DNA of 64,000 nucleotides from Clostridia bacterium. Its GTDB lineage: Bacteria; Bacillota; Clostridia; Oscillospirales; Acutalibacteraceae. Shown here piece by piece: positions 35,284-43,504 of this stretch (positions are counted from its first letter, which is position 1; each line of letters begins with the position of its first letter). Both the position numbers and the translations under genes were made by a program. The stretch covers positions 21,746-85,745 of the forward strand of contig JAGBCU010000062.1 in the NCBI GenBank assembly GCA_017937865.1, read 5' to 3'. The notes beneath the pieces are model-generated. The model was not told the origin of the DNA. It worked only from the letters and a program-made list of their open reading frames with translations, and did not search any database.

Positions 35284-36246
35284 TTACCAATGAATTTTAA
35301 AGGTTTTAGCAGTTCTTTTGTATGTAATTGGGTCAAGAAAGCTGGTTTTTGCAACTTCCTTCAAGCCTTGCTCAAATGCGTTAGCCATCTGAACATCGGG
35401 GAATTCGAGAACGATATCAAGATCAATTGCCATAGGAACACCTGCATGGAAAACCTTAAAGCCTGTAAGCCACCAATGCTTTTCGGGACCTCTTGAGAAA
35501 ACGTATTCATTCTGGTTATAGAAATCGAATGACATTGTAATAAGCTCGTCGTTTGAAGCACAGTCATACTGCATAATCTTATCGGTTTTGTTGTAAAGAC
35601 CGATTTCTGCACCTGCAGTAATACCGTACTGACCTTTCCAAAGCTGTATCATCCAGTCTTTACCTGCATAATCGAACTGAATTCTCTTAGTATCGTAATA
35701 CATACCTGCTATAGGTGCCATCATATCATAGATATAGTTGAAACCAAAATATCTCTGAAGAGGTTCCATCTGTGAGTAGTAAATGCACTGCTCAGCATCG
35801 TATTCAAAGCCTGCAAATTCAAGGATTTTACCTGCAGTATTAGGATCTTCTGTGTTGAAGAGTAAATCCTGAAGACCTTCAACAGTATAGTTATCAAATT
35901 TAATTTCGGTTGTGCTTTCAGCAGCTGCCTCGGTAGTTGCTTCAGAGTTACCGTTTGTAGTTGCTTCGGTTGACTCGCTTGTAGAAGATGAACTGCTTGA
36001 CGAACCTGAAGCGGTAGTTGAAATGCTTGAAGAAGCAGTCGTTTGTGCGTTAGTTGATGAGGGTGGAGTAACGATAACGCTGTCAGTAACCTGCATATTA
36101 TCGGGTACCACGTCGTTTACAACGCTGTTATCAGTAGCCTGAGTAGTTGTAGTGTTGTCACCGCCACCAAAACCGCAACCGGTAAAAAGAAGTGTTATCG
36201 CCATAATTAAAGCCATAACAGAGATAATTCTTGAATGTTTTTTCAT
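35284..36246 (-). CDS. Lipoprotein with a Ser/Thr-rich spacer
   Basis: The 320-residue protein has a lipoprotein signal with lipobox LFTGC (Cys24) and an Asn/Thr/Ser-rich spacer of about 100 residues that likely spans the cell wall. A C-terminal domain of about 200 residues contains an aromatic-rich FNYIYDMMAPIAGMYYDTKRIQFDY segment. I do not recognise the family; it may bind a cell-surface or substrate molecule. The ATG at 36246 is preferred over an upstream ATG at 36300 because AAGGAG lies 8 bases before it and the signal peptide starts there. It precedes the metallophosphoesterase in the same direction, so they may act together. Confidence 0.72.
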   Translation of the reverse strand: MKKHSRIISVMALIMAITLLFTGCGFGGGDNTTTTQATDNSVVNDVVPDNMQVTDSVIVTPPSSTNAQTTASSSISTTASGSSSSSSSTSESTEATTNGNSEATTEAAAESTTEIKFDNYTVEGLQDLLFNTEDPNTAGKILEFAGFEYDAEQCIYYSQMEPLQRYFGFNYIYDMMAPIAGMYYDTKRIQFDYAGKDWMIQLWKGQYGITAGAEIGLYNKTDKIMQYDCASNDELITMSFDFYNQNEYVFSRGPEKHWWLTGFKVFHAGVPMAIDLDIVLEFPDVQMANAFEQGLKEVAKTSFLDPITYKRTAKTFKIHW

Positions 36247-36342
36247 TAGATAATTCTCCTTGGTTTTAATAAAATTATATATACTAAAAAATAATAACAT
36301 ACATTTACAAAAAAGTCACTACTTTTTTGAAATTATATATGA

Positions 36343-36372
36343 TTGACAAAAATGTTATTAAAGTTATATAAT
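36343..36372 (+). promoter_or_regulatory. Sigma-A promoter of araD
   Basis: TTGACA (36343-36348), an 18-base spacer and TATAAT (36367-36372). It lies about 30 bases before the araD start. Confidence 0.75.
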
Positions 36373-36401
36373 TTATTTAAATTGATTTAGTTGGTGATAA
36401 T

Positions 36402-37103
36402 ATGTACAGTAAACTTAAAGCGGAGGTTTGCTCTGCAAATAAAGAGTTACATTCTTTAGGTCTTGCTCCTTTTACTTGGGGTAACGTTTCAGCGGTTGAC
36501 CGTGAAAATAACGTTTTTGCAATAAAGCCCTCAGGCGTGCCTTATGACGATTTAACCCCCGATAATATGGTAGTAATATCTTTAGCTGACGGTAGCGTTG
36601 TTGAGGGGGATTATAACCCTTCGTCAGATACACCTACTCACTATATTTTATATAAAGAATTTCCCCAGCTTAATGCGGTTGTTCATACTCATTCAATTAA
36701 CGCTTCCTCATTCGCTCAGTCAGGTAGAGCAATTCCGTCTTACGGAACAACTCATGCCGATTTTTCTCATACGGAAGTGCCTTGTACAAGAGCTTTAACA
36801 GCCGAAGAGGTTAAAAATGATTATGAATTAAACACAGGAGTAGTTATAGTTGAACATTTTAAGAAAAAAAAGCTTGATGTTTCATCGACTCCTGCTGTGC
36901 TTGTTCGTTCTCACGCACCCTTTGCTTTCGGTAAAAATGCTCACGATGCGGTCCATAATGCCGCTGTACTTGAGATAGTAGCAGAAATGGCAATAAAAAC
37001 CGAGCTTCTTTCAGATAAATATGAAGCTCAGATTCCACAGTACCTTTCAGATAAGCATTACTTCAGAAAACACGGAAAGGACGCCTATTACGGTCAGAAA
37101 TAA
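36402..37103 (+). CDS. araD: L-ribulose-5-phosphate 4-epimerase
   Basis: AraD makes D-xylulose-5-phosphate from L-ribulose-5-phosphate in arabinose use. The 233-residue class II aldolase-like protein has APFTWGNVSAVD, KPSGVPYDDL, the zinc ligands VVHTHSINASSFAQ and the catalytic region LVRSHAPFAFG, with a C-terminal YYGQK tail typical of AraD. AraA and AraB are not in the window, so it is isolated from the rest of its pathway. It ends 2 bases before dnaE, so it may be the first gene of a short operon. Confidence 0.93.
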   Translation: MYSKLKAEVCSANKELHSLGLAPFTWGNVSAVDRENNVFAIKPSGVPYDDLTPDNMVVISLADGSVVEGDYNPSSDTPTHYILYKEFPQLNAVVHTHSINASSFAQSGRAIPSYGTTHADFSHTEVPCTRALTAEEVKNDYELNTGVVIVEHFKKKKLDVSSTPAVLVRSHAPFAFGKNAHDAVHNAAVLEIVAEMAIKTELLSDKYEAQIPQYLSDKHYFRKHGKDAYYGQK

Positions 37104-37105
37104 TT

Positions 37106-40100
37106 ATGACAGATTTTACTCATTTACATCTGCATACAGAATATAGCCTTCTCGACGGCGCTTGTCGCATCGGGGAGGTCGTAAGCCGTGCAAAAGAGCT
37201 TGGTCAAAAATCACTTGCGATTACTGACCACGGCGTTTTGTACGGTGCTGTTGCATTTTATAAAGAGTGTAAATCTCAAGGTGTAAAGCCCATTATCGGT
37301 TGCGAGGTCTACGTTGCACCTCGTACAAGATACGATAAAGTTCACGGTCTTGACAGTGACCGATACCATTTGATTTTATTATGTAAAAACGAAACAGGTT
37401 ATCAGAATTTATTAAAACTCGTTTCTTCTGCTTGGGTTGACGGATTCTATACGAAGCCTCGTGTTGACCGTGATATTTTAGAAAAATACAGTGAAGGTCT
37501 TATAGCTCTTTCGGGCTGTCTTTTCGGTGAGGTTTCTCAAAAAATTCTGTCAAGAAATTTTGATGATGCAAAGGAAACTGCCCGTTGGTATAAGGAAACC
37601 TTTGGTGACGGTAACTATTATCTTGAAGTGCAAAATCACGGTATGGTTGAAGAAAAAGAGGTTTTAGATTCTGTTATTAGAATCAGCCGTGAATTAAATA
37701 TTCCGATAGTTGCAACAAATGACGTTCACTATTGCGAAAAGCAGGATGCAGATATTCAAAGAGTGTTAATTGCTGTTCAAACCAATAAAGTTGTTGGTGA
37801 AGATAACGCTCTCGAATTTTCGTCAGACGAGTTTTACCTTAAAAGCGGTGACGAAATGCTTGAAGCATTTTCTGATTACCCGGAAGCTATTGAAAATACA
37901 AATATCATAGCAGATAAATGTAATTTCGATTTTGAATTCGGTGTTACAAAGCTTCCTCTTTTTGATGCTCCGATTGATGACCATAAGCTTTATTTAAAGC
38001 AAGAATGTGTAAACGGCTTGAATAAGCATTTTACAGTTGTTCCCGAAAATTATTTAAAACGACTTGAATATGAATTAAGCGTCATTGACGAAATGGGGTT
38101 TAATGATTATTTCCTTATCGTTGCCGATTTTATAAGATTTGCAAAGAGCAAAGGTATTCCCGTAGGTCCCGGCAGAGGCTCTGCGGCAGGCTCTCTTGCG
38201 GCATACGCCCTTGGAATTACAGGTATTGACCCGATTGAAAATAGGCTTCTTTTCGAAAGATTCCTGAACCCTGAGAGAGTCAGTATGCCCGATATTGATA
38301 TAGATTTCTGTTACGAAAGAAGAGGGGAAGTAATCGACTACGTAACAGAAAAATACGGTAAAAACCGAGTTGCACAAATTGTAACCTTCGGTACTTTACA
38401 GGCAAAGGCTGCCGTTAGGGACGTTGCAAGAGCATTAGGTCTTCCTTACAGTACGGGGGATATTGTAGCAAAACAGCTTTCAAGAGAATTCCCTGATATT
38501 AAAACTGCTCTTCAAAAGAATCCTGAACTTAAAAACCTTTATGATTCCGATGATAATATAAAGAAGCTTATTGATACTGCAATGCGTGTTGAGGGTATGC
38601 CTCGTCATGCCTCAACTCATGCCGCAGGTGTTGTTATTACAAGGGAGGATGTTTCATCCTACGTTCCGCTTGCAAAAAACGGCGATCAAACTGTTACACA
38701 GTTTACAATGACTGAAATTGAGCAATTAGGTCTTCTGAAAATGGACTTTTTGGGTCTTAGAACACTTACCGTTATAAGCGATGCTGAAAAAGAGGTTAAA
38801 AAGACAGAGCCTGATTTTGATATATCAAAAATACCTCTTGATTATCCCGATGTTTTTACTCAAATGACAAGAGGTAATACCTCTGGTGTTTTTCAATGTG
38901 AATCTGCGGGTATGACTAACTTAATAGTTAATATGCGACCCGAAAAATTCTCGGATATTGCGGCGGCTATCGCTTTATACAGACCGGGTCCTATGTTCTT
39001 CATTGATAGCTATCTTATTAATAGAAAACACCCTGAAAATATTCATTACAGAACACCTCAGCTTAAAGATATTCTTGATGAAACAAACGGTTGTATGGTT
39101 TATCAGGAACAGGTTATGCAGGTTTTCAGAACTCTTGCGGGTTACTCATACGGTCGAGCTGACGTTGTAAGAAGAGCGATGAGTAAAAAGAAAAGAGATG
39201 TTATGGAAAATGAACGTAACATCTTTATTAACGGTCTTACGGACGAAAACGGCAATATCGTTATTGAAGGTTGCGTAAGGCGAGGTATTGATGAAAGCGT
39301 TGCCGATGCGATTTTCTCTGATATGATATCCTTTGCATCCTACGGCTTTAATAAAAGTCATACGGCGGCGTACGGTCTTATTGCTTATCAGACCGCATAT
39401 CTTAAGGTTAAATATCCTAAAGCGTTTATGGCGGCTATCCTTACAAGCGTTATAGGTGAAGAGGGCAAAACTGTCGGTTATATTGAAGAATGTGAAAGAC
39501 TTAAAATTAAGGTTTTACCGCCGCACGTTAACAGAAGTAATGCCCGCTTTTCAGTAATTGGTGACGATATAGCATTCTCACTTTTAAGTATCAAAAACCT
39601 CGGTAGAGCTTTAATTGATAAAATTGAAAAAGAGCGTAATTTAAACGGTAAGTTTACAAGCTTTTGGGATTTTTGTAAGCGAATAAGCGGTAACGAGCTT
39701 AACCGTCGTGCGTTAGAGTGCCTTATTAAAGCAGGAGCTCTTGACGGTCTTGGTTTAAACCGAAAAGAAATGCTTTTGAATATGGAAACGACATTAGCTG
39801 CCGCTAATAAAGAAAATAGCCTTTATGAAGGCGGTCAGCTTGATATGTTTTCCGCATTTGGTGGTGAAGAGTTCACCTCAGCACCTGATTTTACCCGTTG
39901 CGATGAGCTACCTAAAAATGAATTGCTTTATTTTGAAAAAGAGGTTGCGGGTATGTATTTTACGGGTCACCCTCTTGAAGCATACAGAAGTATTTCAGAA
40001 GCTGTAAATTCACCTAAAACCTCAACACTTTACGAGCTTTTAGAAACAGGTAAAGAAAACGAAATCGACGAAAAACAAGTAAATTTCTTGTGCGTTGTAA

Positions 40101-40648
40101 CGTCAATTAAAAAGAAGGTAACTAAAAAAGACGATATAATGGCATTTTGTAACGTTGAAGACGTTTACGGCAGTATTGAGCTTGTTGCTTTTCCGAAAAT
40201 TCTTGCTATGTACGGAAATCTACTCAATATAGGTAGCATTATACTCGTACAAGGCAGAATTTCAGTTAAGGATGAAGAAATTAAGCTTTTAGCCGAAACT
40301 ATAACAAAAGCACCCGAAAAAGTAGAGGATATCCCTCAAAAGCTTATAAAAACATCGGTAAATAATGCCCATAGCAATTCACAAGATGAAAATAAAAAGC
40401 CTTCAACCGAAAACGAGAAAAAGAAAAAAGGTATATTCTTACGAATTGACAGTGAAAATTCAGTATTAGTAGAGAAAACTAAAAATCTTATTTCAATTTT
40501 TGAGGGTGATATCCCCGTTTTTATCTACAGAAATGATTTGAAGAAATACGATTTTCTCGGTATTGAATATTTGACTTCAATTAACGGGCCTATGATTAAA
40601 GAATTAAAAATAATGTACGGGGACGATAATGTTGCCGTGAGGAATTAA
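37106..40648 (+). CDS. dnaE: DNA polymerase III alpha subunit (DnaE)
   Basis: DnaE is a replicative polymerase. The 1180-residue product has the N-terminal PHP domain (HLHTEYSLLDGACRI), palm and fingers with GPGRGSAAGSL and the catalytic PDIDIDF, the HHASTHAAG-type segment, FNKSHTAAYGLIAYQTAYLK, helix-hairpin-helix and a C-terminal OB domain (NFLCVVTSIKKKVTKKDDIMAFCNVED). The beta-clamp binding motif cannot be confirmed by eye. The start lies 2 bases after the araD stop with no clear Shine-Dalgarno, so translation may be coupled. This is the DnaE1 type; PolC is not in the window. Confidence 0.97.
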   Translation: MTDFTHLHLHTEYSLLDGACRIGEVVSRAKELGQKSLAITDHGVLYGAVAFYKECKSQGVKPIIGCEVYVAPRTRYDKVHGLDSDRYHLILLCKNETGYQNLLKLVSSAWVDGFYTKPRVDRDILEKYSEGLIALSGCLFGEVSQKILSRNFDDAKETARWYKETFGDGNYYLEVQNHGMVEEKEVLDSVIRISRELNIPIVATNDVHYCEKQDADIQRVLIAVQTNKVVGEDNALEFSSDEFYLKSGDEMLEAFSDYPEAIENTNIIADKCNFDFEFGVTKLPLFDAPIDDHKLYLKQECVNGLNKHFTVVPENYLKRLEYELSVIDEMGFNDYFLIVADFIRFAKSKGIPVGPGRGSAAGSLAAYALGITGIDPIENRLLFERFLNPERVSMPDIDIDFCYERRGEVIDYVTEKYGKNRVAQIVTFGTLQAKAAVRDVARALGLPYSTGDIVAKQLSREFPDIKTALQKNPELKNLYDSDDNIKKLIDTAMRVEGMPRHASTHAAGVVITREDVSSYVPLAKNGDQTVTQFTMTEIEQLGLLKMDFLGLRTLTVISDAEKEVKKTEPDFDISKIPLDYPDVFTQMTRGNTSGVFQCESAGMTNLIVNMRPEKFSDIAAAIALYRPGPMFFIDSYLINRKHPENIHYRTPQLKDILDETNGCMVYQEQVMQVFRTLAGYSYGRADVVRRAMSKKKRDVMENERNIFINGLTDENGNIVIEGCVRRGIDESVADAIFSDMISFASYGFNKSHTAAYGLIAYQTAYLKVKYPKAFMAAILTSVIGEEGKTVGYIEECERLKIKVLPPHVNRSNARFSVIGDDIAFSLLSIKNLGRALIDKIEKERNLNGKFTSFWDFCKRISGNELNRRALECLIKAGALDGLGLNRKEMLLNMETTLAAANKENSLYEGGQLDMFSAFGGEEFTSAPDFTRCDELPKNELLYFEKEVAGMYFTGHPLEAYRSISEAVNSPKTSTLYELLETGKENEIDEKQVNFLCVVTSIKKKVTKKDDIMAFCNVEDVYGSIELVAFPKILAMYGNLLNIGSIILVQGRISVKDEEIKLLAETITKAPEKVEDIPQKLIKTSVNNAHSNSQDENKKPSTENEKKKKGIFLRIDSENSVLVEKTKNLISIFEGDIPVFIYRNDLKKYDFLGIEYLTSINGPMIKELKIMYGDDNVAVRN

Positions 40649-40695
40649 TGCAACCGATTAAAATAAAACTTTTTAATTGATTTTACGAAAAACTA

Positions 40696-40724
40696 TTGAC
40701 AAAGGGACTCAGATTTAATATAAT
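40696..40724 (+). promoter_or_regulatory. Sigma-A promoter of the tRNA pair
   Basis: TTGACA (40696-40701), a 17-base spacer and TATAAT (40719-40724): a perfect consensus promoter 20 bases before the first tRNA. Confidence 0.9.
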
Positions 40725-40743
40725 TCTATTCGTTGCAAAACAC

Positions 40744-40820
40744 GGACCATTAGCTCAGTTGGTTAGAGCAACCGGCTCATAACCGGTTGGTCCGGGGTTC
40801 GAGTCCCTGATGGTCCACCA
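40744..40820 (+). tRNA. tRNA with CAU anticodon (Met elongator, or Ile2 if lysidine-modified)
   Basis: A 77-base cloverleaf with acceptor GGACCAT/ATGGTCC, anticodon loop CTCATAA (anticodon CAU), the TTCGAGT T-loop and an encoded CCA end. By sequence it resembles elongator-type CAU tRNAs; the Ile2 identity depends on TilS modification and cannot be decided from the sequence. Confidence 0.93.
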
Positions 40821-40850
40821 TAGCCGTCGCAACAGCGGCGGCAGATATAT

Positions 40851-40926
40851 AGGGGTATAGCTCAGCAGGTAGAGCAGCGGTCTCCAAAACCGCGTGTCGT
40901 GAGTTCGATTCTTACTGCCCCTGCCA
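40851..40926 (+). tRNA. tRNA-Trp (CCA anticodon)
   Basis: A 76-base cloverleaf with acceptor AGGGGTA/TGCCCCT, anticodon loop CTCCAAA (anticodon CCA), discriminator G and encoded CCA end. It is 30 bases after the CAU tRNA and shares its promoter. Confidence 0.95.
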
Positions 40927-40959
40927 AAAAAATCCAAGTCGAAAGACTTGGATTTTTTT
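40926..40959 (+). terminator. Terminator after tRNA-Trp
   Basis: Arms 40926-40940 and 40945-40959 form a 15-bp stem, with a 4-base GAAA loop and a T-run that is part of the right arm. Confidence 0.93.
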
Positions 40960-40964
40960 CTTTT

Positions 40965-41116
40965 GTGTTCGTAGAACACAACTTCATTCGTCGACGAAAG
41001 ACGACGACTTCATTTCAACTTGTTGAACTTCATAAGTTGCAAAAGAATGAAGTTGTGCCGTGTACAAATGAAGTGCTTCGCAATGAAGTATTACATAATG
41101 CAGTTGCCTTCGGCAA
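40965..41116. repeat. Compact repeat array of ACTTCAT / ATGAAGT words with small hairpins
   Basis: ACTTCAT stands at 40981, 41007 and 41027, then ATGAAGT at 41047, 41068 and 41083, giving a two-sided array of three words per side. Small hairpins lie between or beside them: 40965-40979 (GTGTTC/GAACAC), 40989-41003, 41016-41039, 41075-41081 and 41104-41116. A 13-base exact inverted pair joins 40977-40989 and 41045-41057. No coding gene is visible. Confidence 0.7.
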
Positions 41117-41123
41117 ACGTAAA

Positions 41124-41161
41124 AGCAAAGAAACCAAGTTTAATGTCCTGGTTTCTTTGCT
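41124..41161 (-). terminator. Terminator of the sulfatase gene
   Basis: Arms 41124-41136 and 41149-41161 form a 13-bp stem with a 12-base loop, read from the minus strand 7 bases after the sulfatase stop. A short T-run follows on the minus strand. Confidence 0.75.
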
Positions 41162-41167
41162 GATTTA

Positions 41168-42484
41168 TCAATATTTCTTAAATTTTATATTCTTATGAAA
41201 CCTTGGCTCTTTTTCTCCTGCTTTTATCATTTCTCTTGATAAAAGAGCTCTCATTTGCGCAATTACCTTACTGTAATTTTCATCGTTTATAAGATTATTT
41301 TTTTCGCAGGGGTCATTTTTTAAATCATAAAGAAAATCATCAAAATAATGTTTCGCATCGGGCTTGTGCCAACCTGAGCCTATAGCCTTTGCTGAATATT
41401 TCCAATTTTTCGTTCTTATGGCTCTCCCGATATGTGATTCACTAATCTGAATGAAAACACAATCTCTTTCGGGAACGTCAGTTTTGTTAACAGGAAGAAC
41501 GTTACCCGAATAATTATCGGGAATAGTAATACCTGCAAGATTAAGCAGTGTGGGTGGTAAATCAATAAGACTTACAAGGGCAGAAATATTTTCTGCTTTT
41601 TTTACTGCACCGCCACCGAAAACAAGGGGTGTATGAGTACAGGAATCGTGACAACTACGTTTATATTCAACGTTTCGTGTTTTAAAGTGGCAACCGTGGT
41701 CACTTGTGTATATTATGACGGTGTTATCATAAATGTCTTTCTTTTTTAGTAAATTAACCAGCTTACCTACGTTTTCGTCGAGTCTGTTTATTGCTGCAAG
41801 ATAATCGGGGTATTCCTCGTTGTAATCACCCTTTAAGAATGATAAATCTTCGGGGATAGGGTAGTCTCGATATTTTTCTACACTTTCAATAGGTCCTTCG
41901 AAATGCCCGCGGTCATTTTGGTGGTGGGGTTCCAGCTGTGAAATAAACATAAAAAACGGTTTTTCGTTGTTGTGATTTTCAATGTATTCCAATGCGAAAT
42001 CATTTATACAGTCGGCACGGTAACCCGTGAAATCAATTTTATTACCGTTTTCATCAAAAACGTAACCGTCGTAGCCGTGAGAGGTGAATTCTAAAACGTC
42101 GGCACCTCGCCAGTACTTGTAACCGCCTTGTTTTTCAATCGGCACGGCAGTTTTCTCACAATGTGTTCCAAATCCCTTTAATCTGTCTGAAGCAAGATGC
42201 CATTTGCCGATATAAGCGGTGTCATATCCGTTTTCATTAAAATAATCGGCTATTGTTTTTGTGTTTTCTGCTAACGGGATTCCGTTCCAATAGCATTTGT
42301 TTTCGGTTGCATATTCACCGGTCTGTAAGCAAGCACGGGCAGGACCGCAAACAGGTTGGCAGGTAAAGGAGTTTTCAAATAAAACACCTTCTTCACCTAA
42401 TTCCCAAACGTTAGGCATAATCTCGCTATTTAAAGTGTCCCATCTTTGTTGGTCTGAAAAGTAAAATATAATGTTAGGTTTCAT
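41168..42484 (-). CDS. Type I sulfatase
   Basis: The 438-residue protein belongs to the alkaline-phosphatase-like sulfatases. It has the metal-binding FYFSDQQRWDT, the formylglycine signature C46-G-P-A-R50, IGKWHLASD, YTSDHG and the C-terminal KWKYSAKAIGSGWHKPD. The Cys-type signature needs activation by an anaerobic sulfatase-maturing enzyme, which is not in the window. No signal peptide is seen, so it may act on sulfated sugars after uptake. The ATG at 42484 is preferred because GGGGTG lies upstream; a longer frame adds a sequence without a start context. It lies next to a divergent DUF362 gene. Confidence 0.9.
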   Translation of the reverse strand: MKPNIIFYFSDQQRWDTLNSEIMPNVWELGEEGVLFENSFTCQPVCGPARACLQTGEYATENKCYWNGIPLAENTKTIADYFNENGYDTAYIGKWHLASDRLKGFGTHCEKTAVPIEKQGGYKYWRGADVLEFTSHGYDGYVFDENGNKIDFTGYRADCINDFALEYIENHNNEKPFFMFISQLEPHHQNDRGHFEGPIESVEKYRDYPIPEDLSFLKGDYNEEYPDYLAAINRLDENVGKLVNLLKKKDIYDNTVIIYTSDHGCHFKTRNVEYKRSCHDSCTHTPLVFGGGAVKKAENISALVSLIDLPPTLLNLAGITIPDNYSGNVLPVNKTDVPERDCVFIQISESHIGRAIRTKNWKYSAKAIGSGWHKPDAKHYFDDFLYDLKNDPCEKNNLINDENYSKVIAQMRALLSREMIKAGEKEPRFHKNIKFKKY

Positions 42485-42512
42485 AATAAACACCCCAATG
42501 TTTGATAAAACT

Positions 42513-42541
42513 AATATATCACAAAGCATTACTATCTTCAA
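42513..42541 (-). promoter_or_regulatory. Sigma-A promoter of the sulfatase gene
   Basis: On the minus strand TTGAAG (42541-42536), a 17-base spacer ending TGA, and TATATT (42518-42513). It diverges from the DUF362 promoter at 42550. Confidence 0.72.
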
Positions 42542-42549
42542 CCGTAAAA

Positions 42550-42578
42550 TTGACACAGAATAACTAATTTGATATAAT
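42550..42578 (+). promoter_or_regulatory. Sigma-A promoter of the DUF362 gene
   Basis: TTGACA (42550-42555), a 17-base spacer ending TGA, and TATAAT (42573-42578). All three elements are perfect, which predicts strong expression. Confidence 0.9.
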
Positions 42579-42595
42579 TGTAAGGAGGTGTTTTT

Positions 42596-43459
42596 ATGTC
42601 ATCAAAGGTTTATTTTTCAAAAGAAATCACACCTGAAAAGGTGCTTGAGCTTTACAAAATACTCGGAAAATCCTTAAACGGTAACGTTGCGATTAAGGTT
42701 CATTCGGGCGAAAAGGGTAATCAGAACTTTTTAAAGCCTGATTTCTGGAAGCCTGTTATTGATTTTGTCGGCGGTACGGTTGTTGAATGTAATACCGCTT
42801 ACGAGGGTGCAAGAAACACTACCGAGCGTCACGAAAAACTAATGGAGGAGCACGGTTGGAAAGAATATTTCAAGGTTGATATTCTTGATGCCGAAGGTCC
42901 TGATTTAGTTCTTGATATTAAAAACGGCGAAAAAATTAAGAAAAATTTCGTTGGTAAAAATATTGAAAATTACGATTCAATGCTCGTTCTTTCTCACTTT
43001 AAAGGTCATCCTATGGGCGGTTACGGCGGTGCTATAAAACAGCTTTCAATAGGTGTTGCTTCTTCCTACGGTAAGGGTTATATTCACGGTGCTGGTAACC
43101 CCGATAACTTCTGGACTTCTGATCACGATGATTTTCTTGAATCTATGGCTGAGGCTGCAAGCTCTGTTGTTGATTATTTTAAAGGTAACGTAGTTTACGT
43201 TAACGTTATGAAAAATATGAGTGTTGACTGCGATTGCTGTGCAAAAGCCGAAGACCCTTGCATTGCCGATATCGGTATTCTTATTTCCGATGACCCTATA
43301 GCAATTGATCAGGCTTGTATTGATTTGGTTTATTCCTCATCAGACCCAGGTAAGCCTCACTTAATCGAAAGAATTGAAAGCCGAAACGGTATTCATACCG
43401 TCGAAACTGCGGCTAAATTAGGCTACGGCTCAAGAGAATACGAGCTTATAGAGATATAA
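42596..43459 (+). CDS. DUF362 domain protein
   Basis: The 287-residue protein has the DUF362 pattern: VAIKVHSGEKGN, SHFKGHPMGGYGGAIKQLSIG, HGAGNPDNFW and a Cys-containing DCDCCAKAEDPC near the C-terminus. The family is uncharacterised and often carries ferredoxin-like Cys motifs. The CDCC...C cluster here could bind a metal or an Fe-S centre, but the standard double CxxCxxCxxxC is not complete. AAGGAGGTG precedes the ATG. It stands alone between promoter and terminator. Confidence 0.85.
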   Translation: MSSKVYFSKEITPEKVLELYKILGKSLNGNVAIKVHSGEKGNQNFLKPDFWKPVIDFVGGTVVECNTAYEGARNTTERHEKLMEEHGWKEYFKVDILDAEGPDLVLDIKNGEKIKKNFVGKNIENYDSMLVLSHFKGHPMGGYGGAIKQLSIGVASSYGKGYIHGAGNPDNFWTSDHDDFLESMAEAASSVVDYFKGNVVYVNVMKNMSVDCDCCAKAEDPCIADIGILISDDPIAIDQACIDLVYSSSDPGKPHLIERIESRNGIHTVETAAKLGYGSREYELIEI

Positions 43460-43464
43460 AAATT

Positions 43465-43497
43465 GAGAGATGCTGATTTTTAAGCATCTCTCTTTTT
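43465..43497 (+). terminator. Terminator of the DUF362 gene
   Basis: Arms 43465-43474 and 43483-43492 form a 10-bp stem with an 8-base loop, followed by five T. Confidence 0.88.
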
Positions 43498-43504
43498 GTT
43501 TTTA

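Noticed and set aside
40965..41116. CRISPR array
   Set aside because: The repeats are seven bases, change orientation halfway, and the spacing is 15-26 bases; no cas genes are present.
40899..41198. Plus-strand open frame of 99 codons across the repeat region
   Set aside because: It runs through the tRNA-Trp terminator and the hairpin array, has no ribosome site and no protein-like composition.
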